A DNA stretch of 64,000 nt from Streptomyces paradoxus (GCF_014202475.1 NZ_JACHGV010000005.1:62001-126000); one strand, 5' to 3'. Counted from the stretch's first letter, positions 16,230 through 25,024 are shown. A program made the numbers and translations. Notes: generated from the sequence alone by a model not told the origin.

Positions 16230-16883
16230 ATGACCGAGCCCTCCCACCTCACCGCTGTCCGCGAGTCCTACGACACCGTCGCCGCCGACTACGCCCGGCG
16301 CGTCAAGGAACCGGCCGCACTGGACCCGGTGTCCCGCGCGATGCTGGCCGCGTTCGCCGACCTCGTACGGCCCCCGCACCCCGGGCCGGTCGCCGACCTG
16401 GGCTGCGGCCCCGGCAAGGTGACGGCACATCTGGCGGCCCTCGGGGTGCCGGCGTTCGGCGTGGACGTGTCGCCGAGGATGATCGAGCTGGCCCGGGCGG
16501 CGTACCCGGAACTCCGCTTCAGCGTCGGTTCGATGACCGCGCTGGACATCACCGGCGGCGAGCTCGGCGGCATCCTCGCGTACTACGCCACCCACCACAC
16601 CCCGCCGCAGTGGCTGCCGACCGTGTTCTCCGAGTTCCACCGCACCCTCGCGCCCGGCGGCCGGCTGATGCTGGCCGGCCATGTCGGCGACGGCGAGCGA
16701 CTCCGCCCGACTCACGCCTATGGCGACCATCCGGTGTCCTACGCGTCGTACCTGCTCCCGCCGGACCGCATCGCCGAACTCCTCCACCGGGCGGGCCTGG
16801 TGGTCACGACGCGGGTGGTGCAGGAGCCGGAGGGAGGGACGAAGAGGCAGGTGGGCACGTTCCTGGCGTACAAGCCGGGGTGA
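16230..16883 (+). CDS. Class I SAM-dependent methyltransferase
   Basis: 217 residues. Motif I VADLGCGPG at 54-62 binds S-adenosylmethionine; a conserved acidic VDVS follows, and the post-motif region has LAPGGRLMLAGH. It begins YDTVAADYARR, typical of small Streptomyces methyltransferases. It is divergent from the membrane protein gene. Substrate is unknown. Confidence 0.87.
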   Translation: MTEPSHLTAVRESYDTVAADYARRVKEPAALDPVSRAMLAAFADLVRPPHPGPVADLGCGPGKVTAHLAALGVPAFGVDVSPRMIELARAAYPELRFSVGSMTALDITGGELGGILAYYATHHTPPQWLPTVFSEFHRTLAPGGRLMLAGHVGDGERLRPTHAYGDHPVSYASYLLPPDRIAELLHRAGLVVTTRVVQEPEGGTKRQVGTFLAYKPG

Positions 16884-16894
16884 CGCCGGGTGGC

Positions 16895-17605
16895 TCAGGC
16901 CGGGCGTTCCCGCACCCACACCCGGAGCGGTCCGACGGCCTCGAAGCCGTGGCGGACGGCGGCCGCCAGGTCGTCTCCCCGCTCGTAGCCCACGACGGGC
17001 AGGGCGGGGAAGAGCCGGCAGGCCGCGTGCAGGACGAGGGGCCAGGCCACCTCGGGAGGTCCGAAGACGTTGGACACGCCGACCACGTGACTGCTTCGGC
17101 AGGCCACCGCTCCGACGGTCACCCGGCCGTCGGCGGACCGCCCGGCGAGCACGAACGTCTCCGGGTCGTCGAGCAGCCCAGCCCCGAACAGGTCCGCGTT
17201 GCCGCCCCCGCCGTCCCAGGCCCGGGCCCAGTCGCGCAGCGCGTCCGGATCTCTCACGGCATCCCAGGTGAGGTCCGGCGCGGCGACGGGAACACCCGCC
17301 GGACGGTGGATCCACTCCGCCTCGAACAGCACCCGGAACCCGGCCCCGGTCAGATCGAGGTCGGCGAAACTGTCCTTCACCGAGGCCCCGGGCGATGCCG
17401 TGTCGATGCGCGCGACGAGCGCCTCCGGGTCGGCGCCCGGCTCCAGCGTCACGGCGTCGGGGTAGTAGAGAGGCGTCCGCCGGGCGGCGGCCCAGGCTTC
17501 CTTCCCGAACCCGCTGTCCACCTCGTGGGTCCGGCACATCACCGCACACCACTCGGCGTTGTTGCGGGCGGCGGACCGGACCAGGGCTTGCTGCGGAGTC
17601 GTCAC
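16895..17605 (-). CDS. GNAT-fold-like hypothetical protein
   Basis: 236 residues from GTG 17605; TTG 17617 would add four residues and neither has a ribosome site. The first part is unrecognised (NNAEWCAVMCRTH). The C-terminal half, FVLAGRSADGRVTVGAVACRS then GVSNVFG and VVGYERGDDL-x-A-x-x-x-GFEAVGPLRVW, has the order of a GNAT acetyltransferase fold. It is divergent from the DUF6817-like gene, with a 13-bp inverted repeat just upstream of both. Confidence 0.68.
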   Translation of the reverse strand: MTTPQQALVRSAARNNAEWCAVMCRTHEVDSGFGKEAWAAARRTPLYYPDAVTLEPGADPEALVARIDTASPGASVKDSFADLDLTGAGFRVLFEAEWIHRPAGVPVAAPDLTWDAVRDPDALRDWARAWDGGGGNADLFGAGLLDDPETFVLAGRSADGRVTVGAVACRSSHVVGVSNVFGPPEVAWPLVLHAACRLFPALPVVGYERGDDLAAAVRHGFEAVGPLRVWVRERPA

Positions 17606-17612
17606 GACGGGG

Positions 17613-17652
17613 ATCAAATCGGTGGCCGGCCCGGGTCGTCCACCGATTTGAT
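17613..17652. promoter_or_regulatory. Long inverted repeat in a divergent promoter region
   Basis: Perfect 13-bp arms ATCAAATCGGTGG (17613-17625) and CCACCGATTTGAT (17640-17652), 14 nt apart. It lies between genes starting at 17605 (minus) and 17689 (plus). It could be a regulator site for both or an RNA hairpin in one transcript. No local regulator gene is next to it. Confidence 0.65.
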
Positions 17653-17688
17653 GATTGACGCCCGACCACTGCTGGAAGGACTCCCCCT

Positions 17689-18237
17689 GTGCCTGTCTCC
17701 CCTCCCGACTCCGGACCGGCCGTCGCGCTCCTGCGCGGCCTCGGCGCGGCGGACATCGCCCATCCGGGTGGCACCCTCCTCGCCCACCTCACACGGGTCC
17801 AGGGACAACTCGCGGCGTGGGGCGCCCGCCCGGCCCTGCAACTGGCGGGCCTGTGCCACGCGTTCTACGGAACCGATGGCTTCCCCGAAGCCCTGCTGCC
17901 CCTGGACCGCCGTGGCGAACTCGCGGCGGCGGTCGGTGCCGAGGCCGAGGCCCTGGTGTACCTGTACGCCTCGTGCGATCGCAGGGCCACCTATCCGACG
18001 CTCGCGGATGCCGACGGACCTTTTCATGACCGGTTCACCGGCCTGAGCCACATCCCGGAGCCCCGGTCGCGGCGCGACTTCGCCGAGTTGTCCGCCGCCA
18101 ACGAGACCGACCTCGCTCGCCTCGACCCCGCCTTCCGCGACCAGTGGGGACCCGAACTCCTCAGCCTCTTCACCCGTATCCGTCCCCTGCTGAGCCAAGC
18201 CGCCTGGTCGGACTGTCAGGAGGTGCTGGCCGGATGA
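17689..18237 (+). CDS. DUF6817-like protein
   Basis: 182 residues from GTG 17689 with GGAAGGA 8 bp upstream. The pattern HPGGTLLAHLTRVQ ... LQLAGLCHAFYGTDGF suggests an HD-like metal-binding helical domain (family now called DUF6817, from memory). Function is unknown. It overlaps the next gene by 4 bp (ATGA), suggesting coupling. Confidence 0.72.
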   Translation: MPVSPPDSGPAVALLRGLGAADIAHPGGTLLAHLTRVQGQLAAWGARPALQLAGLCHAFYGTDGFPEALLPLDRRGELAAAVGAEAEALVYLYASCDRRATYPTLADADGPFHDRFTGLSHIPEPRSRRDFAELSAANETDLARLDPAFRDQWGPELLSLFTRIRPLLSQAAWSDCQEVLAG

Positions 18238-18590
18238 AGTTGAGCGCGATAACCCTGGACTGCGCTGATCCGCTCGCCCTCGCGGCGTTCTACCAGCAGG
18301 CCACCGGGCTGGAACGGCATCCGAAGTCGAACGCCGAGTTCGCCGCGCTGAGCGGTGAGGGCGGACTCTCCCTCGGCTTCCAGCGGGTCGACGGCTACCG
18401 GGCTCCGAGCTGGCCCGACCAGGAGGTTCCTCAGCAGCTGCACTGCTGCTTCAGGGTCGAGGACCTGGACGAGGCCGAGGAGCGGCTGGTGGAGTTGGGT
18501 GCGGGCAGGCCGGAGCAGCAGCCGAACCCGGGCAGGTGGCGGGTGCTGACGGATCCGGCGGGGCATCCCTTTTGCATCATCGGAGGCTGA
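18234..18590 (+). CDS. VOC/glyoxalase-family protein
   Basis: 118 residues, one vicinal-oxygen-chelate module. It begins KLSAITLDCADPLALAAFYQ and ends LTDPAGHPFCII, the usual beta-alpha-beta-beta-beta termini of this family. The metal ligands are not complete in an obvious way, so it may bind a ligand rather than catalyse. It overlaps the preceding stop codon. Confidence 0.85.
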   Translation: MKLSAITLDCADPLALAAFYQQATGLERHPKSNAEFAALSGEGGLSLGFQRVDGYRAPSWPDQEVPQQLHCCFRVEDLDEAEERLVELGAGRPEQQPNPGRWRVLTDPAGHPFCIIGG

Positions 18591-18614
18591 GGCCGCCTGA
18601 GGGAGAGGCGGGGT

Positions 18615-19134
18615 TCAGGCGTTCGGTTCGCCCTCCTCGGGCGCATCGCGGGTCGGCTTCGGCAGCTCGATGACGTAGGTGCCCTTCGCGGGCAGGGTGA
18701 CGACCGCGAACGCCTGCGTGTGCACCGGAACCTGACCGAGGCGGCCAACGCCTGGCAGGAACTGGGCCGAGAGGAGGGGGCGTTGTACAGGGGGAGCCGG
18801 CTCGCCGCCGCCCAGCGCCACCGGCCCGGGCTTCAGTACATGGTCAGCACAGGGCGGCCGCCGGGCAGGCCGCGGTTCCCGTTCTGGCCCATCAGCATCA
18901 CGCGGCCGGCCCGCGTGCTCGTCGGATCGCCGACTCATCCGCCTGTGCGTAGCTGTTGAAGAACCGAGGGGCGCCGCCTGCGGGGAGCAGCATCCAGGCG
19001 GCCGCAAGATCCCAGGCCGGGTCGCCAGCGAAGAGTGCGCCGAAGTCGACGACGCCTGCCAGTATGCCGTCCGCGACGACGACGTTCGCGGGGTGCAGGT
19101 CACCGTGCACCCATCGCTTGGCGGACTGGCGCAT
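18615..19134. pseudogene. Decayed patch: fragments of at least three genes
   Basis: (a) 18615-18715 minus: an isolated C-terminus, VVTLPAKGTYVIELPKP then an acidic tail, with no upstream gene. (b) About 18720-18860 plus: RNLTEAANAWQELGREEG and GALYRGSRLAAAQ, which look like a piece of a large STAND-type protein, then a stretch HRPGLQYMVSTGR similar to the TnsA-like remnant at 21.6 kb. (c) 18898-19134 minus: the C-terminal half of an APH-type kinase with VHGDLHPANVVV and VVDFG, lacking its N-terminal lobe. None is a complete gene. Confidence 0.65.
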
Positions 19135-19152
19135 CTGCGCCGTGCCCCCGCT

Positions 19153-20058
19153 TCAGATGCAGATCACGATCTTTCCGCGTGTGCGTCCGCGCTCGGCGTG
19201 CGCGTGGGCGTCGGCGATCCGCTCCAGGGGGTAGGTCTGTTCGATACGGGGTGTGTAGCGGCCTTGCCGGCCCAGTTCCGCGGCCGCGGACAAGAGGGTG
19301 GAGTCGTTCTCCGCGTTGACCACATGCGTGCCGAGGCGCTGCCCGCCTGCGTGGTCGGCGACGGTCGCGACGCGTGTCGGGTCGCCCGTGATCGCGACGA
19401 GGTGGTCCAGGGATCCGGAGGCCGCGGTGTCGAGCGCGATGTCGACGCCGTGCGGGGCGAGAGTGGAGAGGCGCTGCGCGAGGCCGGGGCCGTAGGTGGT
19501 GGGAACGGCGCCGAGAGAGGTGAGGAACTCGTGGTTGCGTTCGCTGGCTGTCCCGATCACGGTGGCACCTTGTGCCACAGCGATCTCGACTGCCGCGCCG
19601 CCCACGCCTCCGGCCGCGCCCTCGACGAGAAGGGTGCGACCCGCCAGGGAGCCGAGCGCGGTCAGGCCACGCATCGCGGTCACGGATGCGAGGCCGGCGC
19701 CCGCGGCCTGCTCGTCGTTCCACGTGTCGGGGGCGTGGGCCCAGGCTGAGAGGATGACCAGCTCTGCGGTTGCGCCGGTGACACCGCCCAGCCCGAAGAC
19801 GCGGTCGCCGATGCTCACCCCCTCCACCCCGTCACCTATTTCGTCGACCACGCCGGCGGCGTCGCGCCCGGGGATGGCGGGTAGCTCCAGGGGAATCAGC
19901 TGGTGCAGGGTGCCGGCGCGCAGCTTCCAGTCGATGGGATTGACACTGGCCGCCGCGACGCGGACACGGATCTCACCGGGTCCGGGGTTGGGGTCGGGGG
20001 CCTGCTCGATCACCAGGCTCTCCGCTCCGCCGTATTCATGGAAGCGGGCTGCACGCAT
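19153..20058 (-). CDS. NADPH:quinone oxidoreductase-like (zinc-type MDR) protein
   Basis: 301 residues. GroES-like N-terminal domain (GPGEIRVRVAAASVNPIDWKL), then a Rossmann domain with GAAGGVGGAAVEIA around 145-158. It lacks the zinc ligands of classical alcohol dehydrogenases, as do quinone oxidoreductases. It is divergent from an HxlR regulator, a common pairing in which the regulator senses electrophiles or quinones. Confidence 0.87.
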   Translation of the reverse strand: MRAARFHEYGGAESLVIEQAPDPNPGPGEIRVRVAAASVNPIDWKLRAGTLHQLIPLELPAIPGRDAAGVVDEIGDGVEGVSIGDRVFGLGGVTGATAELVILSAWAHAPDTWNDEQAAGAGLASVTAMRGLTALGSLAGRTLLVEGAAGGVGGAAVEIAVAQGATVIGTASERNHEFLTSLGAVPTTYGPGLAQRLSTLAPHGVDIALDTAASGSLDHLVAITGDPTRVATVADHAGGQRLGTHVVNAENDSTLLSAAAELGRQGRYTPRIEQTYPLERIADAHAHAERGRTRGKIVICI

Positions 20059-20295
20059 AATGTCCTGCCTTACCTTTATGGGGCGAAATGATGGTGTTCA
20101 TTCGATGCCCGTTACTGCACATCTGACGTTGACTTGAGGTGCGGCAAGCCGACTGCCTTCCGGCCAGAGGAGGACGGGTGCGGATCAGTGAGGTTGTCGA
20201 GCAGTCGGGCAGCCACCCGCCCCGACAACCACGATCCTGCCCATCGTCGGAATACCTCCCGTTGAGTCGATGCTCCGGAAGATATCCAGAAGGTC

Positions 20296-20313
20296 GGTAT
20301 CCAGCTGGATACC
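20296..20313. promoter_or_regulatory. 18-bp perfect palindrome, probable HxlR operator
   Basis: GGTATCCAGCTGGATACC is a perfect 9+9 palindrome 24 bp before the HxlR start. A related half-site GATATCCAG is at 20281-20289. It lies in the divergent promoter region of the oxidoreductase and regulator genes. Confidence 0.75.
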
Positions 20314-20337
20314 AAGACCTGAGACGGGAGACCCTCG

Positions 20338-20715
20338 ATGACGCAACGGCCACCGCTGCCACCCGACTTGTTCGACGAGCTGTGCCCGTCCCCGCTGCTG
20401 CCTTTCCGCTTCGGTGACAAATGGGCATCCATGGTCCTCCGCTGCCTGGACGACGGCCCGCGCAGATACTCCGAACTCCGCGTACCACTGAGTCGCGTCA
20501 CCCCGAAGGCGCTCACCCAGTCGCTCCGCGGCTTGGAGCGGAACGGGTTCGTGTCACGTACCGTGCACGCCGACCCGAAACTGCGGGTGGAGTACGCGCT
20601 GACACCGCTGGGCCGCAGCATGCTGGAGCCGCTGGCCGCCGCGTGCCAATGGGCGGCCGAGCACTGGGACGAGCTGCTCGACGCCCGCGAGGGCGGCATC
20701 TCCTCCATCGGCTGA
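20338..20715 (+). CDS. HxlR-family transcriptional regulator
   Basis: 125 residues with one winged helix (FGDKWASMVLRCLDDGPRRYSELR ... TPKALTQSLRGLERNGFVSR, shown in two parts). A Cys at position 16 near the N-terminus (ELCPSPLL) could be a redox sensor, as in HypR/YodB-type proteins; this is inference. It is divergent from the quinone oxidoreductase gene and preceded by an 18-bp palindrome. Confidence 0.85.
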   Translation: MTQRPPLPPDLFDELCPSPLLPFRFGDKWASMVLRCLDDGPRRYSELRVPLSRVTPKALTQSLRGLERNGFVSRTVHADPKLRVEYALTPLGRSMLEPLAAACQWAAEHWDELLDAREGGISSIG

Positions 20716-20734
20716 CTCGAACCGGCGTTGACGC

Positions 20735-21260
20735 GTGCCGGACCGGACGAGCCGCACCTCTGTGTCGACTCGGGGAATCGCCAACAGCGGTGTCCGCGGC
20801 ACCGGGGAGCCGCTGTCCACCGTGAAGTTCATGGTGCAGACCCTCGCCGCCGCCGGGGAGCTCCAGGGTGACCTCCAGCGCGAGCTGACTTACGACGGGC
20901 TGAGGGCGGCCGTGGCCAAGGGCAACAAGGGCGGCCGCCGCCCGGCCGTAGTGGCGGGGAAGGTGGGCGCCGTGCGCACCGCGTATCTGGAAGGCCGCTC
21001 CATCGCCGCCCTCGCAACGCGACCACGACGTCAGCCGCGGCGCCATCCGAACCGCCGTCGCCGACCTCCTGCCGAGTACACGGCCGCTGCTCCGGACGCC
21101 CTGGCCCCGGAGCTGCCGGTCGCCCTCGACCTGCCCGGCAAGGTCGCCGACTTCCTCCGCGCGGCCGACCTGCAGCCCGCCGAGCGTGCCACGCTCGACC
21201 AGGGCGTCACCGTACGGCGCACCAAGGCCAGTTTCGCTGAGAGTCACACATCAGCGACTG
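20735..21260 (+). pseudogene. Serine recombinase (resolvase) remnant
   Basis: The reading frame gives KFMVQTLAAAGELQGDLQRE, LTYDGLRAAVAKGNKGGRRP and AYLEGRSIAALA, matching the end of a resolvase catalytic domain and its E helix. At about 21020 the similarity moves to another frame (RDHDVSRGAIRTAVADLLP), i.e. a frameshift in the helix-turn-helix. The catalytic Ser and N-terminus are missing. It is a truncated and frameshifted gene. Confidence 0.72.
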
Positions 21261-21422
21261 AGCATGAGCACGATAGGTGTCGTCATCCTTCCGTCCCGAC
21301 GTGCCCTTTCGTGAAGCTCTGAGCGCATCGTTCCTGACGTGATCCGCGCTCTTTGCAGGCAAGTCGTCGTCAACTTCGAAGATCGCCCCTCCCAGGGGAG
21401 GCGTGCGGCTTCCCTGGGAACA

Positions 21423-21756
21423 TGAGCGATACCCGGGACTCCTTGTGGTCCCATCGCTGTACGTGGACGGACCTGCTGGTCCCGGTCGGGCTGGACGCGG
21501 GACGGGGAGGCATGGACCTGTCCGATGGGTGGCCGGATCGGTGGACGGCGACGTGGAAGTACGCCGGGGACGAGATCACGGGCCCGGTCCGCCACCTGGA
21601 GCAGGTGCCGGTGGCGAGCCGCGGGCCGATGCGGGGGTTCACCTGGCGGCGGGAGCAGCGGCACCGGCCCGGTCTGGAGTCGCTGGTGTCCACGGGGCGG
21701 CTGCACGGGTTCGAGAGTCTCGAAGAGGATCAGCTGCTGGTAGCGGTGCCCTGTGC
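21423..21756 (+). pseudogene. Truncated TnsA-like transposase endonuclease gene
   Basis: The frame starting at ATG 21423 gives an N-terminal segment with MRGFTWRREQRHRPGLESLV followed by STGRLHGFESLEEDQLLVA. This matches the R-x-x-P-G-...-GRHVG-x-ES-x-x-E core of TnsA-like endonucleases seen in actinobacterial heteromeric transposons. It breaks off where the convergent oxidoreductase gene ends. Only this fragment remains; the catalytic core is not complete. Confidence 0.5.
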
Positions 21757-22761
21757 TCACGTCATGGAGACGACGACCTTGCCGGCTTTCGGGCGGCCCT
21801 TCTCGGCGTACTCCATGGCCTGGAGGGTCTCGTCGAAGGGGAAGACCCGGTCGACGATGGGGCGGATCTTCCCGGCGTCGATGAGGGGGGTGAGTTCGCG
21901 GAGTTGGGCGCCGCTGGCCTTCATGAACAGGAAGGCGTAGGTGACGCCGAGGCGCTTGGCCTGGCGCCGGGTCTTGGCGCTGAGGGCGGTGACGGCCAGG
22001 CGCACGACCGGGTTCGAGCCGAGCTCGCGGGCGGTGGCCGGGTCGGGCGGGCCCACGACGGAGATGGCCTGGCCGCCGGGCTTGAGGACGCGCAGGGACT
22101 TGGCGAGGTTCTCGCCGCCGAGGGAGTCCAGGACGACGTCGTAGCCGTGGAGGATTTCGGTGAAGTCCTGTGTGCGGTAGTCGATGACTTCGTCTGCGCC
22201 GAGTTCCTTGACCAGGTCGACCTTGGCGGTGCTCGCGGTGGTGGCCACGTACGCGCCCAGTGCCTTGGCCAGCTGGACGGCGATGGAACCGAGGCCGCCG
22301 GCGCCCGCGTGGATGAAGACCTTCTGGCCCGGCTGTACGTGGGCCCGCTCGACCAGGGCCTGCCAGGCGGTCAGCGCGACCAGGGGGAGGGAGGCGGCCT
22401 CGGTCATGGTGAGCGTGGCGGGCTTGGGGGCGAGGTCGTCCTGGTGGACGGCGAGGAGTTCGGCGAAGGTGCCGATGCGGTCCTTGTCAGGCCGCGCGTA
22501 GACCTCGTCGCCCACGACGAAGCGGTCGACGGACGATCCGACCCGGACGACGGTCCCGGCGAGGTCGTTGCCCAGGACGAGCGGGAGACGGTAGGGCAGG
22601 ATCACCTTGAGGTCACCATTGCGGATCTTCATGTCCAGCGGGTTGACGCCCGCCGCGTGGATCTTGACCAGGACGTCGTCGGCGCCCACCTGAGGGTCAG
22701 GTATCTCGGCGGCGCGCATTCCGGCCGCATCACTGTACTTCTCGACCACGAAGGCCTTCAT
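21757..22761 (-). CDS. NADP-dependent zinc-type oxidoreductase (quinone reductase family)
   Basis: 334 residues from ATG 22761, the third of three consecutive ATGs, chosen because GGAG lies 6 nt before it. N-terminal GroES-like fold with IHAAGVNPLDMKIRNG, then a Rossmann motif HAGAGGLGSIAVQLAKALGA. The C-terminus PKAGKVVVSM is typical. It is divergent from a TetR gene across a region with a clear operator. Confidence 0.9.
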   Translation of the reverse strand: MKAFVVEKYSDAAGMRAAEIPDPQVGADDVLVKIHAAGVNPLDMKIRNGDLKVILPYRLPLVLGNDLAGTVVRVGSSVDRFVVGDEVYARPDKDRIGTFAELLAVHQDDLAPKPATLTMTEAASLPLVALTAWQALVERAHVQPGQKVFIHAGAGGLGSIAVQLAKALGAYVATTASTAKVDLVKELGADEVIDYRTQDFTEILHGYDVVLDSLGGENLAKSLRVLKPGGQAISVVGPPDPATARELGSNPVVRLAVTALSAKTRRQAKRLGVTYAFLFMKASGAQLRELTPLIDAGKIRPIVDRVFPFDETLQAMEYAEKGRPKAGKVVVSMT

Positions 22762-22802
22762 CATCATCTCCGTTTCGGGCGCCGTCGGGACACCCGCGCC
22801 AA

Positions 22803-22824
22803 TTAGATTGCGACAACAATCTAA
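22803..22824. promoter_or_regulatory. Inverted repeat, probable TetR operator
   Basis: TTAGATTG, 6 nt, CAATCTAA: perfect 8-bp arms in the 111-bp gap between the oxidoreductase and TetR genes. It likely controls both divergent genes. Confidence 0.75.
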
Positions 22825-22872
22825 ACGCCAGACTACGATAGATGCCAGTCGACATCCAAATGGGAGGTGGCC

Positions 22873-23448
22873 ATGGGCCGCGTATCGCAGGCGCAGGCGG
22901 AGGAAAATCGCAGGCGGGTGGTGGACACCGCGTCGCGGCTGTTCCGGGAGCAGGGCACCCACGTCAGCGTCGCCGATCTCATGAAGGCGGCCGGCCTCAC
23001 CCACGGTGCCTTCTACAAGCAGTTCGCCTCCAAGGAAGCGCTCGTCGATGAGGTCACCGCCCACGCCTTCGATGAGTTCGCACGGCGCAATGCGGCCGGG
23101 CTCGAGCGGCACAACGGGCAGCGGGATGCCGCTCAGCGGGCCCTGATCGACGTTTACCTCTCCGTCGAACACCGTGACAACGCGGCGGACGGCTGCCCGG
23201 TCGCGGCTCTCGCCATCGACGTCGCGCGCGGACCCGAAGGCCGCGAGGCGCGCCGTACCTACGCGGAGGGCGTGGCCGACTTCGCCGCGTTCCTCGCCCC
23301 CGTCGAGGCCGTCGGGGGCGGCGAGAGCGGCCTCGCCCGGCTGTGCATCCTGGTCGGTGCTCTGGTCCTGTCCCGGGCCACCCAGGGCTCCCCGCTCTCC
23401 GAGGAGATCCTCGCCGCCGCGCACGCGGCCCTGACGGAAGCCGGCTGA
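22873..23448 (+). CDS. TetR-family regulator
   Basis: 191 residues from ATG 22873; GGGAGG is spaced 5 nt upstream, which rules out the GTG at 22867. HTH: SVADLMKAAGLTHGAFYKQF. The C-terminal domain begins DGCPVAALAID, a conserved motif of TetR regulators that pair with quinone or alcohol oxidoreductases. Divergent from such a gene here, so it most likely represses it. Confidence 0.9.
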   Translation: MGRVSQAQAEENRRRVVDTASRLFREQGTHVSVADLMKAAGLTHGAFYKQFASKEALVDEVTAHAFDEFARRNAAGLERHNGQRDAAQRALIDVYLSVEHRDNAADGCPVAALAIDVARGPEGREARRTYAEGVADFAAFLAPVEAVGGGESGLARLCILVGALVLSRATQGSPLSEEILAAAHAALTEAG

Positions 23449-23644
23449 CCGGGGGCCCGGCATCGGGCGCCGCGCGGCGTGTGTGCACCGGTCACACCCG
23501 CGAGGTGACGCGGGGCCCGAGGCTTCCGTGCTCGCGGCCTGATCGTTCTGGCGTAGTTCCGTGCTCCCTACGACAGTTGTCGTGCAAATGCGACACCTAT
23601 CGTGCTCAGGCTCATCAGCGACGGCCGGGTGGCGTGGCGCACTT

Positions 23645-23664
23645 TTGCAAGCGGGTGCTTGCAA
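23645..23664. promoter_or_regulatory. Palindromic operator upstream of the XRE gene
   Basis: TTGCAAGC-GGGT-GCTTGCAA, perfect 8-bp arms, 29 bp before the start of the XRE regulator. Position suggests autoregulation. Confidence 0.75.
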
Positions 23665-23693
23665 TAGTTAGCGAGGTGTTGCACTGTGGAGGC

Positions 23694-24275
23694 ATGGCAT
23701 CGCTCAACGTCGGCAATCTCGGTGACTATCTGCGCGAACAGCGGCGCACCGCGCAGCTGTCGCTCCGGCAGCTCGCCGATGCCGCCGGGGTGTCCAATCC
23801 GTATCTGAGCCAGATCGAGCGCGGGCTGCGCAAGCCGAGCGCGGAGGTGTTGCAGCAGGTCGCCAAGGCCCTGCGGATCTCCGCCGAGACGCTGTACGTC
23901 CGGGCCGGCATCCTCGACGCCGAGCGGGACCGGGACGAGGTGGAGACGCGCGCCGTCATCCTCGCCGACCCCGCGCTGAACGAGCGCCAGAAGCAGGTGC
24001 TGCTGCAGATCTACGAGTCCTTCCGCAAGGAGAACGGGTTCGGGAGCGGTGACGGCTCGGACGCTCCGGGTGTCGTCGGCGTCGTCCCCGGGGACGGTGT
24101 GGTGAGCGTCGACGGGGACGCTCCCGGTGCCGGAGCCGAGATACCTGCGCCCGGACCGGCCGCGGGCGCTCAGCCCGTCCGGCGCCGCAGCCGTAAGAGC
24201 ACCGGCAAGAGCGTCAATAAGAGCCTCAGCAAGAACGACGGCAGCGACATCGACCCGCAGCAGACGGCCGGCTGA
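23694..24275 (+). CDS. XRE-family regulator, Rv0474-like
   Basis: 193 residues. The HTH at about 10-65 contains LREQRRTAQLSLRQLADAAG and NPYLSQIERGLRKPS. The rest is a Gly/Val/Asp-rich linker and a basic Ser/Lys-rich tail. The order XRE, HbhA-like protein, DUF2516 membrane protein matches Mycobacterium tuberculosis Rv0474-Rv0475-Rv0476, supporting orthology of the group. The GGAGG lies only one base before the ATG, unusually close. A palindrome upstream is a likely self-binding site. Confidence 0.88.
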   Translation: MASLNVGNLGDYLREQRRTAQLSLRQLADAAGVSNPYLSQIERGLRKPSAEVLQQVAKALRISAETLYVRAGILDAERDRDEVETRAVILADPALNERQKQVLLQIYESFRKENGFGSGDGSDAPGVVGVVPGDGVVSVDGDAPGAGAEIPAPGPAAGAQPVRRRSRKSTGKSVNKSLSKNDGSDIDPQQTAG

Positions 24276-24361
24276 GCCGGACCAGGGCACCGGCCGCTCT
24301 GCCGCGGATCACACAACCCTCAGCCGAACCCTCAAGCGAGAAATCCGGGAGGACCATCACC

Positions 24362-25024
24362 ATGGCCATCACCGACGACCTGCGCAAGACCCTCAGCGAC
24401 CCGACCCCGCTCTACTTCGCCGCAGGCACCGCCGACCTGGCGCTTCAGCAGGCCAAGAAGGTGCCGGCCCTGGTCGAGCAGCTGCGCTCCGAGGCGCCCG
24501 CGCGGATCGACGCCGTACGCAACACCGACACCAAGGCCGTCCAGGAGAAGGCGTCCGCCCGGGCCAAGGAGGCCTCCGCCCGCGTCAAGGAGACGCAGGA
24601 GACCCTGCAGGCCAAGGTCACGGAGTTCATCGGCTCCATCGATGTCGACATCAAGAAGCTCGGCAGCACCATCGACGCGGACCTGAAGAAGTTCGGCGAG
24701 AGCGCCCAGGACTTCGCGCTGCGCGGCGTCGGCGTGGCCGCCGAGTACGCCGTCAAGGCCCGTGAGACCTACGAGAAGGTCGCCGAGCACGGCGAGCAGG
24801 CCGTGCGGACCTGGCGCGGCGAGGCCGCCGACAGCATCGAGGACGTCGCCGAGGGCGTCGAGGAGCTGGCCGTGGCCGTCGAGCCGAAGCCGCAGCCCGT
24901 CGAGGTCAAGGACGAGCCGGCGAAGCCGGCCGCCGCCGCCCCGGCGAAGAAGGTGCCCGTCGCCAAGAAGGCCCCGGCGCGCAAGACCACCACCGCTAAG
25001 AAGACCACCCCGCCCGCGAAGTAG
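24362..25024 (+). CDS. HbhA-like helical protein with Lys/Pro/Ala tail
   Basis: 220 residues. Residues about 1-165 are a long amphipathic coiled coil (AITDDLRKTLSDPTPLYFAA at the start; SARAKEASARVKETQETLQA). The end is a Lys-Ala-Pro-rich tail (AKKVPVAKKAPARKTTTAKK), like mycobacterial heparin-binding hemagglutinin. No signal peptide or membrane segment is seen. In Streptomyces a role in adhesion is not established; binding of lipid or nucleic acid is also possible. Confidence 0.82.
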   Translation: MAITDDLRKTLSDPTPLYFAAGTADLALQQAKKVPALVEQLRSEAPARIDAVRNTDTKAVQEKASARAKEASARVKETQETLQAKVTEFIGSIDVDIKKLGSTIDADLKKFGESAQDFALRGVGVAAEYAVKARETYEKVAEHGEQAVRTWRGEAADSIEDVAEGVEELAVAVEPKPQPVEVKDEPAKPAAAAPAKKVPVAKKAPARKTTTAKKTTPPAK

